Source: Niabella agricola
Lineage (GTDB): Bacteria > Bacteroidota > Bacteroidia > Chitinophagales > Chitinophagaceae
Length of the DNA stretch: 64,000 nucleotides
Assembly (NCBI RefSeq): GCF_021538615.1
Contig: NZ_JAJHIZ010000003.1
Location: 1,860,001-1,924,000 of the forward strand
Direction: 5' to 3'
In this document: positions 34,614 to 42,984 of the stretch, in pieces
Position numbering within the stretch: the stretch's first letter is position 1
How the letters are laid out: each line of letters opens with the position of its first letter
Made by a program: the position numbers and the translations under genes
The notes under the pieces: generated by a model
The model's input: the letters and a program-made list of their open reading frames with translations, nothing else
Database searches by the model: none
Told to the model about the DNA's origin: nothing

Positions 34614-35361
34614 GGGGAATCAGTAATCTTTTGGGTTGAATAATGTATCTAAAATAATATAATAATCCCAGTAAACAAGCGATCTGGATGGAAGACAGTC
34701 CTACCGGCCAGGTAAAATGCGGTTTGATAAAATCGAGCAGGAAACGGAATAGCAGGTAACCGATCATAAAGATCTTAAACCGCGCGCCGCTGTCAAGCGG
34801 CATCGACCGATCAGCATAGCGGATCAGCAGGCCCAGCAGTAACAAAAAGCCGATCTCATAAAGAGCTACCGGGTGCCGTAACAAACCATCTCCCAGATTC
34901 ATACCGGTAAATGAAGCAGTGGGCAGGCCGTAGGTTTCTTCATGAACACCCATGCTAAAACACCCGATGCGGCCGATGACCAGCCCCAGGATAATAGGGT
35001 AGGTATAAAGATCGCCGCTTCGCCGTTTTTCGCCGATGATCTTCTTGATGGTTTCCACGCCGATCAACCCGCCCAGGAATCCGCCTACTACGGTTTTGTT
35101 AAGGTAAAAATATTGCAGGGGCGATGCACTGGCGGCCAGCGCCACGGGATCTTCCAGTCCGCCCAGGATACGGGACCCCAGCAGTGCACCCAGGGCAGCA
35201 CCCAATAAAATATACAACCGGTTCATGCCTGAAATGGAATCGCCCTGTTTCCGTTTCAGATAAAGATAAAAGCGGAACGCAATAAAAAAACTGGCGATCT
35301 CCGTTACCATGTGTAACAGGATCTTTTGCGTTCCCAACTGCAGGTATACCGGAAATTCCAA
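34585..35361 (-). CDS. Lgt-like (prolipoprotein diacylglyceryl transferase family) membrane protein
   Basis: 258 residues with about seven TM helices. Family marks are GRIGCFSMG (130-138, Arg131), RHPVALYE (162-169, the Lgt HPxQLYE motif), and the C-terminal LLFRFLLDFIKP (Arg206). The catalytic His of the usual FHGG motif is replaced (GGFLGGLIG), and the signature Asn after GRxx is Cys134. It is therefore a divergent paralogue, not the housekeeping Lgt. Its 3' end overlaps the radical SAM start by 29 bp, which suggests translational coupling and a shared lipid-related task. Confidence 0.75.
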   Translation of the reverse strand: MEFPVYLQLGTQKILLHMVTEIASFFIAFRFYLYLKRKQGDSISGMNRLYILLGAALGALLGSRILGGLEDPVALAASASPLQYFYLNKTVVGGFLGGLIGVETIKKIIGEKRRSGDLYTYPIILGLVIGRIGCFSMGVHEETYGLPTASFTGMNLGDGLLRHPVALYEIGFLLLLGLLIRYADRSMPLDSGARFKIFMIGYLLFRFLLDFIKPHFTWPVGLSSIQIACLLGLLYYFRYIIQPKRLLIPHAGSSLHIL

Positions 35362-35555
35362 TGCGGTAAATATTTTCGGAAAGATAGGATTTTTATCCTG
35401 CAGGGTCTTTTTTGTTTGGAAAACTGATATTGCTCTAACTGGAATGTGTTGCCTGTACTGTGTTGGATTGAGATTCCAGATTCGGGATCTGATTTGGAAT
35501 TTAGAACTGGGGATTTGGAATAAAAATTACCTTCACCATACCAACCGATAACGGT
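35362..35555. other. Intergenic region with degenerate repeats
   Basis: No gene. The middle (about 35440-35525) is made of related words such as GATTGAGATTCCAGATTCGG and GGAATTTAGAACTGGGG, the same style as 2229-2443. Confidence 0.45.
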
Positions 35556-36675
35556 ATGAAAAAATCTTTTTTAGCATTGCTGCTTTGTTATACCTGTGTA
35601 ACATTTTCTCAATCGCAAAAGGCTATCATTAAAGGATCGCTGGAATATAATAAAAGAATCACCGGCCTACATCTACTACAGCTATTTTAAGGATGCAGCT
35701 ATTGCCAGCAACAGCGTCCGGGTTGTAAACGGAACATATGCATGTACTATATCTGAAGAAATGCCCTTGTTAATATCCATCCGTTCACGGCCGTTTAAAG
35801 ACCGTTCATTGCCCAGGAAAAGTATTGAGACCTCAATTTTTATACAGCCAGGCGTCAACCGGCTCATTTCTTCGGATTCTTTTGTAAATATTTCCACACC
35901 CGGCCTATTGGCAAACAACGAATACAGGAAACTCACAAATCTTATTAAACCCGTAAGCAGTGAAATTTCCCGGTTTAGCGACGAACAGCGCATCGCCATG
36001 AAAAATAAGGATACAGTCACCGCTTTAAAGCTCCAGGAACAAATCAATACTGCCACTACCTGCTATAATAAGATCCATGAGGATTATGCACGGAACAATC
36101 CCCGGTCTCCTATTGCCTTATATGTCCTCAAAAACAACACCGGTATGCATTTCAATACTCCTGCCGTAACATAAATCTTTGAACGCCTTAACCCGTCTGT
36201 AAGAAAGTCGAAAGCCGGTACTGCTTTTAAACAAGACATTGACTCTGTAAAATCCACAAGCCGGGGAATGGCGCCGGTATTTAGCCAAGCAGATATTCAT
36301 GGAAAAGCGTTGTCACTGGAATCGTTAAAAGGGCAGTATGTGCTCCTGGATTTCTGGGCCAGCTGGTGCCTTCCCTGCAGGGCCTAATCGCCGCGGCTAG
36401 TGAAAATCTATAACAGGTTTAAAGACAAAAAATTCACCATCCTGGGTATTGCTCTCGACAAAGCAGATGGCAGGGAAAAATGGATCAATGCCGTTGAAAA
36501 GGACCAGATGGATTGGTACCATGTGTCGGAGTTGAATGGACTTGACAACAAAGCGGCAAAGCTTTATGGTATCCGCCGGGTCCCTCAAAATGTACTGATT
36601 GATCCACAGGGTCGCATCATTGGCCGCAATTTGGAGGTGCGGCAACTGGAAAAAACATTGGCAACCTTGCTTTAG
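35556..36675 (+). pseudogene. TlpA-type thioredoxin/disulfide reductase, degraded
   Basis: A signal peptide (MKKSFLALLLCYTCVTFSQ) begins at 35556, but that frame stops at 35688. The rest continues in the +1 frame from about 35645, showing a frameshift. In that frame two TAA codons follow, at 36172-36174 and 36385-36387. The product would have a DUF4369-like N-terminal domain and a C-terminal thioredoxin fold with LLDFWASWCLPCRA. The second TAA replaces the usual Glu directly after WCLPCRA. The remainder, LVKIYNRFKDKKFTILGIAL to the end, is intact. Three independent lesions make a sequencing error an unlikely full explanation. Confidence 0.85.
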
Positions 36676-36712
36676 TAATCTTTTACATGTTGCTATGCGT
36701 TGACATGATGGG

Positions 36713-39628
36713 TCATTTCAGCGCTTTCCACAACACTTCCACCGGGTGCAGGCTGTGCCGCTTTGCACCGTCTTTTATCTGGTGCCGGCAGCTGGTACCG
36801 GATGCTGCGATGATGGTATCTGCCGCTGCAGCGCGCACCGCCGGCAATAATACCAGTTCTCCTACTTTCATGGAAACCTCGTAGTGTTCTTTTTCATATC
36901 CAAAGGAGCCGGCCATACCACAACAGCCTGAGGGAATCAGTTCCACATAAAAATTAGACGGGATGCTCAATATTTTCTGTACTGAAGGCATTACACCAAA
37001 CGATTTCTGATAGCAATGCCCATGCAGCTTCACCACGCGCTTTGCGCCCGTAAACTGCGCCGTATGGATCCGGCCCGCCTCATATTCACCAGCGAGGAAC
37101 TCTTCAACAAGGAGGCTGTTTCCAGCCAGGGACCTGGCCGTTTCATACAGTTCCGGCGGAACCAGGTCCAGCGCTTCATCCCGGAACGTGAGCAGGGCAC
37201 TGGGCTCAATACCGATCAGCGGCTGCTCGGTTGTTACCTGTTGCGAAAGGGTCTTCACGTTGGTTACAATGATCTCCTTTGCTTTCCGTACGAGTCCTTT
37301 CGACAGCCAGGTACGGCCGCTTTCGCCGTGACCGGGGATCTCTACTCCGTAACCGAGTGCATTCAGAAGTTTGATGGTTGTTTGCCCGATCTCCACATCA
37401 TTGTAATTGGTAAACTCATCGCAAAACAAGAACACCTTCCGGCTGTATTGCTGTGGAACTGTTTTCCGGTATTTTTCAAACCAGCTGCGCAGGGTTGTTT
37501 TACCGACCGCGGGCAGCGAGCGTTCCGGCGCAAAACCGGCCAGTTTCTTTATCACACCCGAGGCAAATTTATTTTTAGCTACAGCATTATAGATGCCCGG
37601 CATCATGATACCTAAACGTTGCGACTTTGTAAATCCGGCGATCAGTTTTGAGCGAAAGGGAACGCCGTTGGCATCGTAATAATGCTGTAAAAATTCTGCT
37701 TTTAGCTTGGCTATATCCACGCTGGAAGGGCATTCAGACTTACAGGCCTTGCAACTTAAACAAAGATCCATAACCTCCTTGATCTCGGGATGATCAAACG
37801 GATTTTCCTTTTCGGCTCTGGTCAGGAACTGGCGAAGGATATTAGCCCGCGCCCTCGTCGTATCTTTTTCCTGCAGAGTAGCCATATAAGAAGGGCACAT
37901 GGTGCCGCCGGTTACCTGCGACTTCCTGCAATCGCCGGATCCGGAACATTTTTCGGTCAGCCTCAAAATATTTTCCTGCCGGGTATAATCGAATACCGTA
38001 TTTACAGGCAGCTGTTGCTTCCCCGCATCGTAGCGCAGCTGCTCGTTCATCCTGGGGGTATTAACGATCTTGTGCGCATTGAAAATATTTCCCGGGTCAA
38101 AAATATGTTTAACCTGTTGCAACAGGCGGTAGACCTCGTCGCCCATCGCACTGGCAATAAATTCGCCCCGCAATCTTCCATCTCCGTGCTCACCACTTAA
38201 AGAACCGTTGTACTTTTTTACCAGTGCCACTGTATCCTTCAGCACATTGCGAAACGTTTCCTTTCCGGCGGCTGTTTTCAGGTTGATCATTGGCTCTACA
38301 TGTAATTCTCCGGCACCTGCATGTGCATAATAAGAAGCCTGAAGTCCATAACGTTTTAACAACTCCTGCAGGTCTTCAATATAGGCAGGCAGATCTTCCG
38401 GAGCCACGGCACAATCTTCTATCAGGTTCACGGGTTGCTCGTCTCCGGGCATGTTCCGGATCAACCCCAGCCCTGCTTTCCGGATGTCCCATACTAGTTT
38501 GGTTTGCGGCCCTTTGATGACCGGGTACGCATAGCCCAGCCCGTTTTTTTTCAGATCCGCAATCAGCGCTGCCGTCTTCTGATCCAAAGCTTCATCACTG
38601 TGCTCCATAAATTCTACCATCAGCAGGGCCTCAGGCTCCCCTTCAATAAAGAACCGGTTCTGGTGATACACCGGATGTCCTTTGGTAAAATCCATGATGT
38701 ACCGGTCTACCAGCTCAGAAGCCATGGGACGATGCCGCAGCACAACGTTATTTGCATGAAGCGATGCTGCCAGCGAAGCACAATGGATACAAACCAGCGC
38801 ATCCTTTGCGGGTGGTAACGGAAGCAGGTTAAGCCGGGCCTCTATTACAAAAGCCAGTGTGCCTTCTGAGCCGGCGAGCAGGCTGCAGAGGTTAAAGCCG
38901 CCCGCTTCTTTTTCGTCCTGGAGCATATCCAGCGCATAACCCGTATTCCGCCGCTTCAGCGATTTCCGGGGATAGTGCCCGCGGATCACCGATGCATTTG
39001 CCGGGTCATTTAATAATGCCGAAAGTTCCCGGTAAATCTGACTTTCCAGCGTATCCGCGGCGGCCATTGCAAGGATCTCCGCATTTGTTCGGTATTTCAG
39101 CACCACTTCTTCCCCGTTGCTGAGCAATACGGTGGCTTCCAGTAAATGCTGGCGGGTATCACCCCACACGATCGAATGCAGGCCGCAGGAATTATTACCG
39201 ATCATTCCGCCGATCATTGCCCTGCTGGCAGTAGACGTTTCAGGAGCAAACAACAACCCGTAAGGCTTTAAGAGGGCATTCAGGTCATCCCGGACAATGC
39301 CCGGTTCCAGGCGTACCCAACGCTCTGCGGCATTTACCTCAATGATCTTTTTAAAATATTTTGAAATATCTACAACGATCCCGTTGCCAACCACCTGTCC
39401 GGCCAGCGAAGTACCCGCCGCACGCGGGATCAGCGAAACCCTGTTCTGGTTTGCAAAACGAATCAGCGCCTTTAAATCTTCTTTGTTTTTAGGCAGTGCA
39501 ACCGCCAGCGGCTGTTCCTGGTACACCGACGCGTCTGTTGCATAGATCATCTTTTGAGCCTGATGCAGGCTACTGTTATCATAAAACAGTTCCCCCGAGA
39601 AGCTCCCTTCCAATTGCTTAAAATCCAT
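36713..39628 (-). CDS. FAD-linked oxidase with Fe-S domain (D-lactate/D-2-hydroxyacid dehydrogenase-like, YdiJ type)
   Basis: 971 residues from ATG 39628 (MDFKQLEGSFSGELFYDNSS); the longer frame adds a non-conserved head. FAD-binding PCMH domain (LIPRAAGTSLAGQVVGNGIV, IGGMIGNNSCGLHSIVWGDT), then an FAD-oxidase C domain (AHAGAGELHVEP, SLSGEHGDGRLRGEF). Next come cysteine motifs for iron-sulfur clusters (CSGSGDCRKS, CLSCKACKSECPSSVD) and a CCG-type C-terminal region (HGHCYQKSFG, SGCCGMAGSFGYE). Relatives oxidise D-lactate or other 2-hydroxy acids and pass electrons to the respiratory chain. Substrate unproven. Confidence 0.9.
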   Translation of the reverse strand: MDFKQLEGSFSGELFYDNSSLHQAQKMIYATDASVYQEQPLAVALPKNKEDLKALIRFANQNRVSLIPRAAGTSLAGQVVGNGIVVDISKYFKKIIEVNAAERWVRLEPGIVRDDLNALLKPYGLLFAPETSTASRAMIGGMIGNNSCGLHSIVWGDTRQHLLEATVLLSNGEEVVLKYRTNAEILAMAAADTLESQIYRELSALLNDPANASVIRGHYPRKSLKRRNTGYALDMLQDEKEAGGFNLCSLLAGSEGTLAFVIEARLNLLPLPPAKDALVCIHCASLAASLHANNVVLRHRPMASELVDRYIMDFTKGHPVYHQNRFFIEGEPEALLMVEFMEHSDEALDQKTAALIADLKKNGLGYAYPVIKGPQTKLVWDIRKAGLGLIRNMPGDEQPVNLIEDCAVAPEDLPAYIEDLQELLKRYGLQASYYAHAGAGELHVEPMINLKTAAGKETFRNVLKDTVALVKKYNGSLSGEHGDGRLRGEFIASAMGDEVYRLLQQVKHIFDPGNIFNAHKIVNTPRMNEQLRYDAGKQQLPVNTVFDYTRQENILRLTEKCSGSGDCRKSQVTGGTMCPSYMATLQEKDTTRARANILRQFLTRAEKENPFDHPEIKEVMDLCLSCKACKSECPSSVDIAKLKAEFLQHYYDANGVPFRSKLIAGFTKSQRLGIMMPGIYNAVAKNKFASGVIKKLAGFAPERSLPAVGKTTLRSWFEKYRKTVPQQYSRKVFLFCDEFTNYNDVEIGQTTIKLLNALGYGVEIPGHGESGRTWLSKGLVRKAKEIIVTNVKTLSQQVTTEQPLIGIEPSALLTFRDEALDLVPPELYETARSLAGNSLLVEEFLAGEYEAGRIHTAQFTGAKRVVKLHGHCYQKSFGVMPSVQKILSIPSNFYVELIPSGCCGMAGSFGYEKEHYEVSMKVGELVLLPAVRAAAADTIIAASGTSCRHQIKDGAKRHSLHPVEVLWKALK

Positions 39629-39760
39629 GTTCTTTGTTCTTGTGCTAAAGATAAAGGATCCTTGCAAAACATCGGCGAGGACGTTCATAATAGCAGTTCC
39701 CGGGCAATGGGAATCGGTACAGGGTGGCATCCTTCTACCGGTACTGCAAACAACCGGGCG

Positions 39761-40147
39761 TTATTGGAGCAGTTCAACAATTGTATCGATCCGGATGGGC
39801 TTTACAATATAGCCCTTTATCAGCGGATAGGTTTTTACCCGTTCCTGGTCTTCATCCGAAAAAGAAGAGGACACCATATATACCCTTATCCGGCCAGTGA
39901 ATGCAGGATCAAGAAGGCTGAACGCATCCATAAACTGCCAGCCATTCATCACCGGCATCTCAATATCGAGCAGGATCAGGTCCGGCAGCACTTGTGCTTC
40001 GGGGTCGGTAAGGGCACTCAACGCCTTTTGCCCGTTTTCAAAAAAATGCAGTCTGCAGGGCTTAGGTTGTTTGGCAAACAGTTTATCCATTAACAGCCGG
40101 TGGATCGGGTCATCATCAACAACAAATATCGCTCTGTCTTCAGTCAT
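39761..40147 (-). CDS. Single-domain CheY-like response regulator
   Basis: 128 residues forming one receiver domain. The acidic pocket is FVVDDDPIHR, phosphoacceptor Asp61 lies in LILLDIEMPVMNGW, the switch Ser in VYMVSSSFSD, and Lys in GYIVKPIRID. No output domain is present, so it acts through protein contacts. No kinase is adjacent, so its partner is unknown. Confidence 0.9.
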   Translation of the reverse strand: MTEDRAIFVVDDDPIHRLLMDKLFAKQPKPCRLHFFENGQKALSALTDPEAQVLPDLILLDIEMPVMNGWQFMDAFSLLDPAFTGRIRVYMVSSSFSDEDQERVKTYPLIKGYIVKPIRIDTIVELLQ

Positions 40148-40325
40148 AACAAGAGAAGTTATTTGAACCGTTTACATCATTTCTACATTTGGTGTTCAGA
40201 TAAAATAGCAATCATACGGTTATTGCCAGAAACGCGTGAATCCAGATGCATTTCGTGTGCAAATTATCCAGTACCAGAGGGCATTCAAATTTATGATATT
40301 TTTTAATCCAGCCCAATAAAGAAAT
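40148..40325. other. Intergenic spacer
   Basis: Spacer between the CheY-like gene start and the sucD terminator. It is A/T-rich and shows no ORF or repeat I can support. Confidence 0.4.
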
Positions 40326-40353
40326 AAAAAAAGCCCGGGAGATTCCGGGCTTT
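40326..40353 (-). terminator. Intrinsic terminator after sucD
   Basis: Stem AAAGCCCGG (40330-40338) with CCGGGCTTT (40345-40353), loop of 6, and a run of T on the minus strand. It lies 24 bp after the sucD stop. Confidence 0.85.
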
Positions 40354-40376
40354 CTTTTAAAAATTTATTATACGCA

Positions 40377-41252
40377 TTATTTTCCGATGATTTCGGCCAT
40401 TGTTTTCCCTATATCCGCCGGGCTGCTTACCACGGCAATACCACACTCGCTCATGATCTTCATTTTGGCAGCAGCGGTGTCCTCTGCTCCACCTACAATG
40501 GCACCGGCATGTCCCATACGCCGGCCCGGAGGCGCCGTTTGGCCGGCAATAAAACCGACTACGGGCTTTTTGTTACCATGCTCCTTGATCCAGCGGGCCG
40601 CTTCCGCTTCCATACCTCCGCCAATTTCACCAATCATCACAATCGCATCCGTTTCGTCGTCCTGCATAAACAGCTCCACGGCTTCTTTCGTTGTTGTTCC
40701 GATGATCGGGTCGCCACCAATACCAATAGCGGTGCTAATACCCAGCCCGGCTTTGGCTACCTGGTCTGCCGCCTCATAAGTAAGGGTTCCGGACTTGGAA
40801 ACAATACCGATGCGCCCTTTCTTAAACACAAACCCGGGCATGATACCCACTTTACATTCATCCGCAGTGATTACCCCCGGACAGTTGGGACCGATCAAAC
40901 GGGTGCCGGTGCCCTGCAGAAAATTCTTTACGGCCACCATATCCTGTACCGGGATGCCTTCTGTGATACATACCACCAGCGCAATACCGGCATCTGCAGC
41001 CTCCATGATCGCATCCGCGGCAAAAGCCGGCGGAACAAAAATAATGCTCACGTTAGCACCTGTTTGCTTTACACACTCTGCCACGGTATTGAATACCGGC
41101 CGGTCCAGGTGCGTGGTGCCTCCTTTACCCGGAGTAACGCCGCCTACCACATTGGTACCGTATTCAATCATCTGTGTAGCATGGAAGGTGCCCTCCGTTC
41201 CGGTAAAGCCCTGAACTAATATTTTTGAATTCTTATTGACCAAAACTGCCAT
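40377..41252 (-). CDS. sucD: Succinyl-CoA synthetase, alpha subunit
   Basis: 291 residues, the usual length. Carries CoA binding and the phosphohistidine of the TCA-cycle reaction succinyl-CoA + NDP + Pi <-> succinate + NTP + CoA. Visible are [71 protein letters not shown], and the active-site His in [13 protein letters not shown]. The beta subunit (sucC) is not in the window. Monocistronic. Confidence 0.96.
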   Translation of the reverse strand: MAVLVNKNSKILVQGFTGTEGTFHATQMIEYGTNVVGGVTPGKGGTTHLDRPVFNTVAECVKQTGANVSIIFVPPAFAADAIMEAADAGIALVVCITEGIPVQDMVAVKNFLQGTGTRLIGPNCPGVITADECKVGIMPGFVFKKGRIGIVSKSGTLTYEAADQVAKAGLGISTAIGIGGDPIIGTTTKEAVELFMQDDETDAIVMIGEIGGGMEAEAARWIKEHGNKKPVVGFIAGQTAPPGRRMGHAGAIVGGAEDTAAAKMKIMSECGIAVVSSPADIGKTMAEIIGK

Positions 41253-41290
41253 ATCTTATAATTATGTGTTTAAAAAAGCAAGTGCAAAAT

Positions 41291-41307
41291 TAAGGGTTTG
41301 CCCCTTA
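41291..41307 (-). terminator. Weak hairpin after mlaF-like gene
   Basis: Stem TAAGGG (41291-41296) with CCCTTA (41302-41307) and 5-nt loop. On the minus strand it is followed by ATTTTGC, a poor T tract. Confidence 0.4.
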
Positions 41308-41313
41308 TGCCCG

Positions 41314-42207
41314 TTATTCTTTTGACGAGGGTTTGTTTTTCGACGGATTGCCGATATGCCCGTCACCATCCAGGTCTGTATTCAGCCGCTCCTCAATAGC
41401 GTCCTTCACGCCTGGCGGCATATCTTTTGGAATCTCACCTGTTTCCTGTATGGTACGCATCCGTTTGGCATCCTTCAGGAATTCGGACGCAAAAATAAAA
41501 TCATTCAGTTTTTGGTTCTCGCTGAGGATGATCTCCTTGTTATTGCCTTCCCATTCCTTCTCGCCCTGATGCATATACGTAATATGATCCCCGATCTCCA
41601 TTACGCTGTTCATATCGTGGGTATTGATGATCGTGGTAATATTATATTCTTGTGTAATTTCCTGTATCAGTTTATCGATCACCATGGAAGTTTGGGGATC
41701 CAGCCCGGAGTTGGGTTCATCACAAAACAGGTACTTGGGATTTAATACGATGGCCCTCGCCAGTGCCACCCGCTTCTGCATTCCACCGCTGATCTCCGAC
41801 GGAAATTTCCGGTATGCATCTTCCTTCAGTTGTACACGTTCCAGTACCTGTTTCACCCGCTCTTTCTTTTTAGCATATTTGTCGTTGGTAAACATATCCA
41901 GCGGAAACATCACGTTTTGCTCTACTGTCTGACTGTCGAACAATGCCCCGCCCTGGAACAGCATACCGATTTTTTCGCGGACGCTTTTTTTCTCAACATC
42001 ATTCATGCTCACAAAATCATCCCCATCGTACAACACGCTACCGGAAGTGGGTTTTATCAACCCTACCATGCATTTCATCAGCACTGTTTTCCCGCTGCCG
42101 CTGCTGCCGATGATAAGGTTGCACTTTCCTTCATCAAAAATTACATCAACCCCTTTCAGGACCGCCTTATCATCAAAACTCTTCTTCAGGTTTTTTATTT
42201 CAATCAT
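41314..42207 (-). CDS. mlaF: Mla-type lipid transport ABC ATP-binding protein
   Basis: 297 residues. Walker A GSSGSGKT, signature SGGMQKRVALARAI, Walker B YLFCDEPNSGLDP and the H-loop INTHDM are all present, as in MlaF/Ttg2A, the ATPase that drives phospholipid transport between the membranes. The C-terminal ~45 residues form an extension not usual for MlaF, ending in TDLDGDGHIGNPS, which resembles a calcium-binding EF-hand loop (Asp at 1, 3, 5; Gly at 6; Ile at 8) but lacks the last Glu. MlaE follows 17 bp upstream on the same strand. MlaD/MlaC genes are not in view. Confidence 0.88.
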   Translation of the reverse strand: MIEIKNLKKSFDDKAVLKGVDVIFDEGKCNLIIGSSGSGKTVLMKCMVGLIKPTSGSVLYDGDDFVSMNDVEKKSVREKIGMLFQGGALFDSQTVEQNVMFPLDMFTNDKYAKKKERVKQVLERVQLKEDAYRKFPSEISGGMQKRVALARAIVLNPKYLFCDEPNSGLDPQTSMVIDKLIQEITQEYNITTIINTHDMNSVMEIGDHITYMHQGEKEWEGNNKEIILSENQKLNDFIFASEFLKDAKRMRTIQETGEIPKDMPPGVKDAIEERLNTDLDGDGHIGNPSKNKPSSKE

Positions 42208-42224
42208 GCTGTTGCGTTGCTGTT

Positions 42225-42962
42225 TTACAAAAGTAAAGCTGATAAGATATAATCGGCTAGTAATAGTAACACACAGGATACCACCACCGCCCGGGTACTG
42301 CTATGCCCGATCTCCAATGCGCCGCCTTTAACAGTATATCCGTAAAAAGCGGGAACGGCTGTAATGATAAAGGCAAACACAAACGATTTAATGAGTGCAA
42401 AATAAACGTTGTAGGCTTTAAAGGCCATCACCAGGCCGGTATCAAAAATACTGGGATCAATAATACCGGCAGCGGTACCGGCCAGCCTGCCTCCCCAAAT
42501 GCCCAGCACCATGGCCAGCATAATCAAAAGCGGTATGGTTACCAGGCCCGCCAGGATCTTGGGCAGCACCAGGTACCCCTTGGTATTAATACCCATGATC
42601 TCCAGCGCATCGATCTGCTCACTCACCCGCATATTTCCCAGCTCGCTGGCAATTTTACTACCCACCACGCCACAAAGCACAATGCAGCTCAGCGTTGGCG
42701 CAAATTCAAGAATCACCGTATCCCTTACAATCTGGGCGATGGTGGTTTTGGGAATGATGGGCGATACCAGCTGGTAAGCCGTCTGCAACGTAGACACGGC
42801 CCCAATAAAAACCGAAATGATACAAATGATCCCCAATGAACCAATACCAATGTCGTTGCACTGAAGCATGAACTGCTTCCAGTACATTTTGGAGTTCTCC
42901 GGTTTCCGGAACATCCCCCCGGCCATTTTAATGAATTCTCCAAGCTCTCTTAATATTTTCAA
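42225..42962 (-). CDS. mlaE: MlaE-type ABC permease (lipid transport)
   Basis: 245 residues of the MlaE/DUF140 family, the inner-membrane permease of the Mla lipid-transport system. The conserved central block reads EFAPTLSCIVLCGVVGSKIASELGNMRVSEQIDALEIMGI and PKILAGLVTIPLLIMLAMVLGIWGG, and the C-terminal GYTVKGGALEIGHSSTRAVVVSC is typical. Five to six TM helices. Directly upstream of mlaF, forming the core pair. Confidence 0.9.
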   Translation of the reverse strand: MKILRELGEFIKMAGGMFRKPENSKMYWKQFMLQCNDIGIGSLGIICIISVFIGAVSTLQTAYQLVSPIIPKTTIAQIVRDTVILEFAPTLSCIVLCGVVGSKIASELGNMRVSEQIDALEIMGINTKGYLVLPKILAGLVTIPLLIMLAMVLGIWGGRLAGTAAGIIDPSIFDTGLVMAFKAYNVYFALIKSFVFAFIITAVPAFYGYTVKGGALEIGHSSTRAVVVSCVLLLLADYILSALLL

Positions 42963-42984
42963 TGGATTGCTTTTAAAAAGTGGA

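Noticed and set aside
35556..36675. Stop-codon recoding or programmed frameshift
   Set aside because: Three separate lesions of two kinds, with no slippery site or recoding element seen, fit a pseudogene better.
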